A stretch of DNA of 21,558 nucleotides from an uncultured Phascolarctobacterium sp. (GTDB lineage Bacteria > Bacillota > Negativicutes > Acidaminococcales > Acidaminococcaceae). The notes under the pieces were generated by a model that was given only the letters and a program-made list of their open reading frames with translations, did no database searches and was not told the DNA's origin. Below are positions 21,538 through 21,558 of this stretch, one piece after another; the stretch's first letter is position 1; each line of letters starts with the position of its first letter. The translations under genes were made by a program, and so were the position numbers. The DNA lies in the NCBI GenBank assembly GCA_900554395.1, contig USHB01000005.1:1-21558 (forward strand), in the 5' to 3' direction.

Positions 21538-21558
21538 ATATGAAAAAAGGACGTGCTG

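Noticed and set aside
21540..21558. ATG followed by KKGRA at the right edge, possible new gene
   Set aside because: It directly follows a terminator T-run and has no ribosome site; too little sequence to judge.

Overview
The window looks like a chromosomal segment from a diderm (outer-membrane) Firmicute of the Negativicutes, in the style of Acidaminococcaceae such as Phascolarctobacterium. This is an inference. It rests on a large classical autotransporter ending in an aromatic residue beside typically Firmicute genes and AAGGAGG-type ribosome binding sites, plus a hem/cob gene order of Firmicute style. No rRNA, tRNA or CRISPR array was seen.

Layout. (1) 1-2291: the end of a TetR-family regulator; a LysE/RhtB-type exporter read leftward, preceded by a tiny overlapping upstream ORF; and a divergent XRE-cupin regulator whose promoter and a widely spaced 12-bp inverted repeat lie between them. 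(2) 2292-6551: a 1419-residue autotransporter read leftward, with a passenger made of many glycine-rich GGG-x-A patches. Its leader carries a 13-bp palindrome. (3) 6878-8320: a visibly AT-rich gene for an AlbA_2/Schlafen-type regulator with a short tandem repeat, probably acquired. (4) 8445-12224, leftward: a five-gene operon dhaL-dhaK-lsrF-VOC-sorC. It resembles the AI-2 (Lsr) catabolic module, but a DhaK/DhaL kinase pair sits where LsrK would be expected. A clear promoter overlapped by two direct repeats (a likely SorC operator) precedes it. (5) about 12332-13028: a complete IS200-like element, with one TnpA gene, matching hairpins at both ends, and a leader in which the tnpA ribosome binding site is locked in a 14-bp stem. 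(6) 13081-14475, leftward: a DUF1847 cysteine-rich protein and an EFR1-type flavodoxin-ferredoxin protein. (7) 14673-21313, rightward: a tightly packed tetrapyrrole operon, precorrin-2 dehydrogenase-hemA-hemC-cobA/hemD-hemB-hemL. (8) 21361-21558: after the operon terminator, a short hydrophobic ORF resembling Fst/PepA1 type I toxins, apparently out of frame with its only ATG, followed by a strong terminator.

How the genes work together. The rightward operon holds HemA, HemL, HemB, HemC and HemD, which together turn glutamyl-tRNA into uroporphyrinogen III. The CobA half of the fusion and the precorrin-2 dehydrogenase carry it on to sirohydrochlorin. No hemE or later haem genes are in view, so the operon seems aimed at the corrinoid/sirohaem branch. 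The leftward Lsr-like operon would phosphorylate a small ketose or dione and cleave it with an LsrF-type enzyme, under control of its own SorC repressor.

Most novel-looking points: the DhaKL-LsrF-VOC-SorC module with its promoter-overlapping repeats; the IS200 leader together with a 15-nt complementarity between the two element ends; the frameshifted Fst-like peptide; and the short ORF overlapping the LysE-type start.
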